From contig JAKSZP010000014.1 in NCBI GenBank assembly GCA_022478985.1, positions 186,001 to 250,000 on the forward strand: a DNA stretch of 64,000 nucleotides, written 5' to 3'. The position numbers were made by a program, and so were the translations under genes. The DNA is from Massospora cicadina (Eukaryota > Entomophthoromycota > Entomophthoromycetes > Entomophthorales > Entomophthoraceae). Under the pieces are notes generated by a model. That model was not told the origin of the DNA. It did no database searches and saw nothing but the letters and a program-made list of their open reading frames with translations. Every line of letters begins with the position of its first letter. Within the stretch, counting starts at the first letter, position 1. Positions 58,333-64,000 of this stretch are shown here, one piece after another.

Positions 58333-59328
58333 TGCCTCTGTACACCACAATCTTGACACAAAAATGGAGGGTGGTCAATTGAGTAACCCTCCTACCCTTC
58401 CCATTAGAAATGAAACAAGGATAGTTGTTTTTTGCAGCTACTCAGCGTGCTGTCTCACCAGAAAAAGCTCAAACAGCGCCCCCATTCTACTCCACAGGGT
58501 TTCATCTCTCCTGTCCCTTTTTAAACCCATCTTTAAAAACAAATTGCCCCAGTGAGGGTATCATTGCTTCCTTTATATATGTCTACAAATTTGCCATGGA
58601 AGGCACGACTGACTAACAAAAAGTCTAGCACATTCTCCCTCATCTGAGTCACATGGCCCAGGAGGTAATGGTTCCTCATATGGACACTCTGAGAACAAGG
58701 TGAGAGGTTAAGGATGCGCTGATTTCTGAATTTGGCTCAAATAAGAGTTTAATCAGGTTAACAGGCCTTTAGGCCTTAGTAATTATGAAGAGCAGGTTTC
58801 TGCTTTTGCTGACCAGTTCTACCTAGCCGCTCAGAAGTTATTAACATCTCACCTGCTCACTCTTGATGACGCCACCGCTGAAATGATAACTGGGTTGGCT
58901 TCTCACTCTCCCCTAGCTAGGCATATAATCTCTGTGAAATGCACCTTTCAGAAAATTTGTGACATAAAAGAGGCTTTATTAGATGTTGCAGATTTTCACA
59001 CAGTTGAGACTCCCCAGGAGTTGTGGTGAAACCCTCAGTTCTAACCATTGATGACCTTTTACCTGTAGGCCAGTGGATGAAAGCTTCAGTGACCTACTTG
59101 GGCTCTCTTGTGCTTGTTTGTCCCCTGAAACCTAAACCTAAAGTGCGACTCAAAACAGACATCATTCCATCCAATACATCTGAGATCCCTAAGATCGCCA
59201 ACAAAGAGCTCCAACACAAGCTCATCGAAGCTACATTGCCTTTTCCCCCAATTCAGCTGGTGGTTGCAAACCCTAACAGTATCTCTTCCCTCAAGGCCTT
59301 TCACGTTGTAAATCCTGTTATAGGCTGA
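58333..59328 (+). pseudogene. Gag of a gypsy-type element
   Basis: Follows the primer site. Broken frames contain GIIASFIYVYKFAMEG (58553), LSHMAQEVMVPHMDTLR (about 58645) and FADQFYLAAQKLLTSHLLTL (58807), then ATAEMITGLASHSPLARHII. These align with TE3 (ASFLYTYESSMEE; EIMTPHL) and TE2 (MAQDIMVPHL; HHFYLEAQTLVAGNCLTL). It is thus the same Gag lineage. The open tail (59023-59328) has no clear zinc knuckle. Nothing of pol follows; hairpin sequence and then LINE copy 2 come next. Confidence 0.65.
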
Positions 59329-59444
59329 TAGTGTCAGGAAAACGGCAAAAGAAGTTTAGACCAGCCTGCCAGTCAGGATGTGTGAGCACCCAAAAAGCAA
59401 GCTGCCAGTGGCATTGCCACTTATACTATAACAATTGACGATTG

Positions 59445-59484
59445 TACATGAATCCCATAAGTTGGGAATTATGGGATTCATGTA
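59445..59484. repeat. perfect inverted repeat (16-bp arms, 8-nt loop)
   Basis: TACATGAATCCCATAA at 59445-59460 and its exact reverse complement at 59469-59484. Complementarity continues imperfectly outward (ATTGACG against TGTCAAT). It could be a MITE-like fragment or an RNA hairpin. Confidence 0.75.
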
Positions 59485-59898
59485 TGTCAATAGTTGCAAT
59501 TCCACTATTCCGAGTAGGATTTTCCTATTTGGGTCAATAGCAGAATAATTTAAATAAATTATTTTTTTGTTTGTCGTTATGAAGTTCCCCCATTTCGCCA
59601 CCAAGTTGCCTGGATGCCACCAATTCTGGAGGCTTTTGCGCCCCTTATGACACACAATTAATTTAACCTTTTTTGGAAGTATTTCAAAGTGAGGTCAGCC
59701 CCAATGGCCCTTACTTTGGAATTCTGTTCCAACTTTGAGTCCACTTCCAATAAAGGCCGCTTTTTGCTGAAACCTGTTTTATTTAAATTTATTTATTTGA
59801 AAAAAACTTTTCTTTCTCGTTGCAAACACTTTTGCAACCCATTCAATTCAAGACTAAATCTAGTTTGATAATCTCATAGAGGGGATTAGTCTGCGCCC

Positions 59899-61311
59899 AT
59901 GTCTGGGAGCAGTTGGGCAAGCAAGGCAATAGGAGCAGGCGGAAGGCCCGCGGCCTCTAACATTTGAAAACGCCCTGGAGAATCTGGCAGAATAGAAAAA
60001 AATCTAAAAAAACTGGCGGTCACAATTTCCCTGGAGATACTCGTGTGGCAAGCATGATGCAACCAGTACATCAACACGCCACATTCCCAGCCACTTTCAT
60101 CGGTGGAATTCAGAGTCTGTGTGTATCTGGACATCCAAAAAATGGCCCTATGAGAAAAATTTTGTGAAGATGTACACAAAGTTTTCCCGACCGCGGTGTA
60201 TGTTGCACCTCACTCCATGTCACACAGTTGGCTAGACCTAGGTTTCAAAAGCAAAATAGCAGCAGATGAGGCTGCAGCAGTGCGCATAGTGGTCAACCTC
60301 CCCGAAGGGCAACGGGTCATTGAAACTAAATGCACCAGATGGACAAAATCAAACCAAATTTTCCTCACGTTTGACTTTTTGCCTACTACAGTAAAATGTG
60401 ACATTTTGGAGCAACACCTGAAAGATGGTCTCACCATATATGGCGAAATACAATCTTTTGAAATGCAACATTTCACGCTGATGCCACACCTGTGCACCGG
60501 CAAAGCCATCACAGTTCTGACCCCAACCAAGGAGATTGCGAAGGACCTAACTCAGATCCCGCACTCCACCTTTATTGATATTGCAGGGCACACCACCCAC
60601 CCATTCCAGGTAACCGTGGACAGCGCGCCCCCCATTTGCACCCACTGTGATGCGTTTGTCCATAAGGCGCATGCATGCCCCATCAAAGAGGGTGTCACAT
60701 TCCAAGAGCACCCCTCGGCGGCCATGGCCAGCGGAGAGGCGCACTACAAACCAACTGCAAGCACCAAGGAGGTTTCCCGTGGGGAGCACAAGGCTGCTAC
60801 CTATTAGTAAAGCCCATCTCCCTGCAGGAGTGGAAGAAGGCCAAGCAGGCCCATAGGACTGCGGCCAAGGAAGCGGCCAAGGCCACCACCACCATCCCAC
60901 ACTCACAACGCCAGGAGGACATAGTGACCTTCGCGGCAGAAGCAACTTGGGAATCCATCACCCAATCAGATTGGGAGGCCCATGCCAAACGGGCCACTCA
61001 ATCTGAGGATCCAATGGGAGATTTGATCTCACCCAATCGCTGCACCCAAGCCCCGGTCAAAACTGACTTGGGACCTATCCCAACCAAAAAAATTTTTTTG
61101 CCCCACTCGATGGTGCACCAAACTTATCTGCACTGCAAAAAATTTGTCCGACGTTGGAAAAACAAAAAGCAAAGGCCAAAGCCAACGCGACTCTTTCCGC
61201 AAAAATTACAAAAACCCCAATAGCATTGCTGCTAATACCCGCGCTGCTGTGAAAGCCTGTGGGGACCTGGAAGAGGCTGGTGGGCCCGGGGGCCCACCCC
61301 CTCACACCTAA
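59899..61311 (+). pseudogene. LINE ORF1, copy 2
   Basis: ATG at 59899, the equivalent of 15055. Stops occur near 59966, 60052 and 60151, after which the frame is open through the RRM-like part. The zinc knuckle reads CTHCDAFVHKAHAC at about 60637-60678, with Val for Gly at one position. A frameshift near 60775 moves the C-terminal part to another frame. The stop TAA lies six bases before the ORF2 ATG at 61318, as in copy 1. Confidence 0.82.
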
Positions 61312-61317
61312 GGTGCA

Positions 61318-63995
61318 ATGGGGGAAACCTTCACTCTAGGGACGCTGAATATCGCCGGACTCAAGGCCTCCCCATCCCAGGCTAGGAAACTGAGTTTTTT
61401 ACAAAATAATTTACCCGTGGATATCCTGGACATCCAGGAGTCCCACTGTCCACGAGGTTCTGAGGAAGCTTGGAAAACAATGCTCCTACCATCCCTATCC
61501 TTTTGGTCAAAGCACTGTGGGGTGCTAATTCAGAAAAACAATTTTTTCAAATTTACATCTTCAGAAATATTCCTAAATGGCCGAGTGCTCATTGTCACCT
61601 TCTCATGGGCCAATGTTGCACACACAATCGTCAACATTTACGCCCCAAACAGTGCACATGAGCGTCAGGAATTTTTCTCATCGGTAAAATCCCTCCCGCT
61701 ATCCCCCAATTCTTTCCTAATTGGTGACATGAACTGTTGGCTAACCTCACCAACGGACCGGTGGCCACCCTCACCCCACGCCCCACAGGGTCACGTAGAA
61801 CTACGCGTTCTAAAAGCCACCCTTGGGTTAATGGATGCGCTGCCATGACATGCCCCACTGCTCAAAAACATGACGCGTCCCCACGTCCACAACGGCCAAT
61901 TAAGGTCCATGACTTGCATCGACCTTATTCTAGCGCTGGCAAAATTCCAACCCCACATCTCCCACTTCAAAATAACGAAAATGGAATTCTCCGACCACCG
62001 ACTGGTCTCAATAACATACCACTTACCCGTCACAGTTGCAAAGGCCCCACATTGGTGCAAAATCTGCCCCCAGAGCTCACATCACCAGGATTTTCCACGT
62101 GGGTGGAAGAGGCAACTTTGGCAAAATTGTTTGTTGCACCATTTTGCGCAGACCCCATTTCCACATGGGCAACTTCCAAAGAAGACACCATCCGCCACTA
62201 TTGCCATCTCTCATCCAGATGCTCACGAGCCACATCAGCGGTTATATCGCGCGCACTGGTGGAATTGGCCCACTTGGAGTCCAACATTCCAGCCTCAGGA
62301 TATAGCCCTGCATGGGGCCAGAAGTGGGCGGAGGCAGCCGCCCACCTCAACGCACTTGAAAGGCAACATAAACATTGGGTTTGTGTCCAATACAGGGCCA
62401 CATGCATCACTAAAGGTGACAAGTGCACCGCATACTTCTTCAAAAATTTTTTTGCACCATGCCAGAGCGTGGCCTGCACACAGGTGCAAAGATCGGATAA
62501 TTCTATTGTGGACACACCAGCCAAAGTGGCAATCAAAATGCAAAGATATTACTCCAAGTTATACTGAGCTGAACCAATTCAGCTGGCCAAAATGGCGGAA
62601 TTTCTCAACCGAGCTCATATCCGCACCATTTTCCAATACCCAGAAATAATGAATTTAATTACTCCAAACAAATTATGGACTACCATTCACGGTGCGCCAA
62701 ACCAAAAATGCCCAGGCCCAGATGGCATTCCATATGAGTTCTACAAAAATATTTTAAATATATATCCCTATTGCTGCTAGCCTCACTTAACCAAAGCCTG
62801 TTGGAAATGCGCCTCCTACCAGGAGGACATGAGGCCTTTACGGTCACACTCTTCAAGAAAGGGGATAGGCTAGACTTAGCCACCTGGCGCCCCATTTCTC
62901 TAACAAACACAGACACCAAAATTCAAACAAAATCATGGCTAACCGTTTAGGGACTGTAGTATCTGCCACCATCTCCACAGAACAATTTGGTTTCATCCTC
63001 AGAAGGTCAATTTGGGATAACGTGCACTCTGTGGCTAATGTGTGTCAGTCCACAGCCTCTGGGGCACTTGTATTCTTGGACCAACAAAAGGCCTATGATA
63101 GAGTAAACTGGGAATACCTTAGGGCCTGCCTCCAACAATTCCGCCTATCTCCCCGCTTCATTAACTGGGTGATGCTGCTCACGGAATCTGCAAGAATGGC
63201 AGTGCACAGCCCGGGTTTCCTAACGGAAGTAGTCCGTCCTCAAAGGGGCCTGCAACAAGGGGACCCCCTCAGCTCACTATTATACAACTTCAGCCTTGAC
63301 CCACTACTGCGAAATGTGAATGCCCAACTCACTGGGGTCCATGTGCCAGGCCAAACCCCAGTCAAGATGATGGCATTTGCAGATGATTGCGTGGTGGGGG
63401 TGTCTAATAACAAAGATGCACGCGCTTGAAGCCCTCATCCAGGAATATTCCCGGGTAAGCAACGCGGCACTGAACGCCTCCAAAACCGAAATCATCCTCC
63501 TTAGTTGGTTTCAGAACTGCTGGGCCCCAGCAAGTAGTTCCCAACACGGCCCATCTGCTCGCCCACGTCCACGCCTTACTAACTCAAAACACACCGCTCC
63601 ACTGGTGCTCCACTTTGTGCCACGACCTACCATAGGACCGGTACGCCATCTGGGCGTGTGGTTGGAGGCAGGTGGATACGCGTCAGTAGTAATGGAGTGC
63701 CATATACTGGACAACGTGACGAAGCGAATCGCCTCTCTCAGAGCCCACCCTACTACCCTCACTGGCAGGGTTGTTCTTGCCAACTCTATGCTCCTATATT
63801 AAAGTCTGGTTTGGAGCCCACGCCATCCCCTTCTCCCCAAGCTTCTTCAAATCCCTGTATGCTTTGCTACAAGGTTGGCTTTGGTCAGGTCGCCCTCCAC
63901 CAGTATGGCTAGAGGTCATGTTTGGCCCTCATCATCATGGTGGCATGGGCCTACTTGACTTCAAAGCCCATGCCGCCAAGATCCTGGGCACCTGG
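61318..63995 (+). pseudogene. LINE ORF2, copy 2 (partial)
   Basis: Starts MGETFTLGTLNIAGL. The endonuclease is open to a TGA at about 61846, where copy 1 has CGA. SDHRLVS at about 61990 keeps the catalytic Asp and His lost in copy 1. RT: PGPDGIPYEFYKN (62716), a frameshift at about 62750, then ALVFLDQQKAYDRVNWEYL (63067), GLQQGDPLSSLLYNFSLDP (63249) and FADD near 63379. Further frameshifts occur near 62070, 62925, 63425 and 63800. The zinc-motif C-terminus is beyond the window. Confidence 0.85.
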
Positions 63996-64000
63996 ATTGC

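Larger units (their letters stand above)
59805..64000 (+). mobile_element. two-ORF LINE, copy 2, cut by the window edge
   Basis: Same family as 9856-15152 in the opposite orientation. Similarity begins at about AACTTTTCTTTCTCGTTGCA, so the 5' end is probably complete. The 3' end and target duplication are beyond 64000. It is more decayed than copy 1, with more frameshifts and stops in both ORFs. Confidence 0.88.

Noticed and set aside
1..64000. CRISPR arrays, operons, rRNA genes or bacterial promoters
   Set aside because: No regularly spaced repeats, no ribosomal RNA sequence and no bacterial gene organisation; the content is eukaryotic.

Overview
This is a eukaryotic window that is almost entirely a transposable-element graveyard. 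I see no operons or bacterial signals. There are LTR retrotransposons with tRNA-type primer sites, two copies of one LINE, two tRNA-derived SINEs, and a single likely host gene with a 40-nt intron. The chromodomain Ty3/gypsy elements, the short intron and the repeat load fit a large repeat-rich genome. An early-diverging fungus is my best guess, but the taxon is not settled by anything I can see.

Layout, left to right. 1-1.9 kb: LTR, primer site and gag of a minus-strand gypsy-type element running off the left edge. 1.9-6.1 kb: 5'-truncated chromovirus pol with its polypurine tract and a 1.16-kb 3' LTR (family A). 7.85-17.5 kb: a minus-strand LTR element with no visible pol (TE-D, target duplication GTGCT), split by a full-length 5.3-kb LINE (9856-15152) with its own 14-15-bp target duplication. 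20.9-39.8 kb: a nest. A gypsy chromovirus (TE-E) is split inside integrase by TE3 (about 22966-38355). TE3 is split in gag by TE2 (24400-31505, duplication TCCCT). TE3 also carries two reverse-oriented solo LTRs (32729-33848 and 35758-36319). The 5' LTR of TE2 holds a 24-nt retroposed fragment. 40-44 kb: AT-rich sequence with one SINE. 44.05-45.2 kb: a SNAPC1/SNAP43-like gene on the minus strand. 45.5-47.6 kb: SINE and AT-rich repeat sequence. 47.6-57.8 kb: stacked solo LTRs of four families, nearly all with 5-bp target duplications, and a deletion-derivative element (TE4) left with a duplicated chromodomain. 57.8-59.3 kb: LTR end, primer site and gag of another gypsy-type element. 59.8-64 kb: second LINE copy, cut by the window edge.

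All element coding regions are broken by stops and frameshifts, so nothing here looks autonomous. Reading target duplications and paralogous empty sites against each other gives a nearly complete insertion order. The most unusual signals are: (1) five 21-46-nt fragments sharing one 3' end plus oligo-A, each flanked by perfect 15-17-bp target duplications, two of them with a matching empty site inside the window; (2) collagen-like Gly-X-Y tracts between coiled coils in the Gag proteins of TE2 and TE3; (3) a short conserved core about 105-121 nt inside the LTRs of three otherwise different families; (4) an in-frame 88-codon duplication of the chromodomain in TE4.
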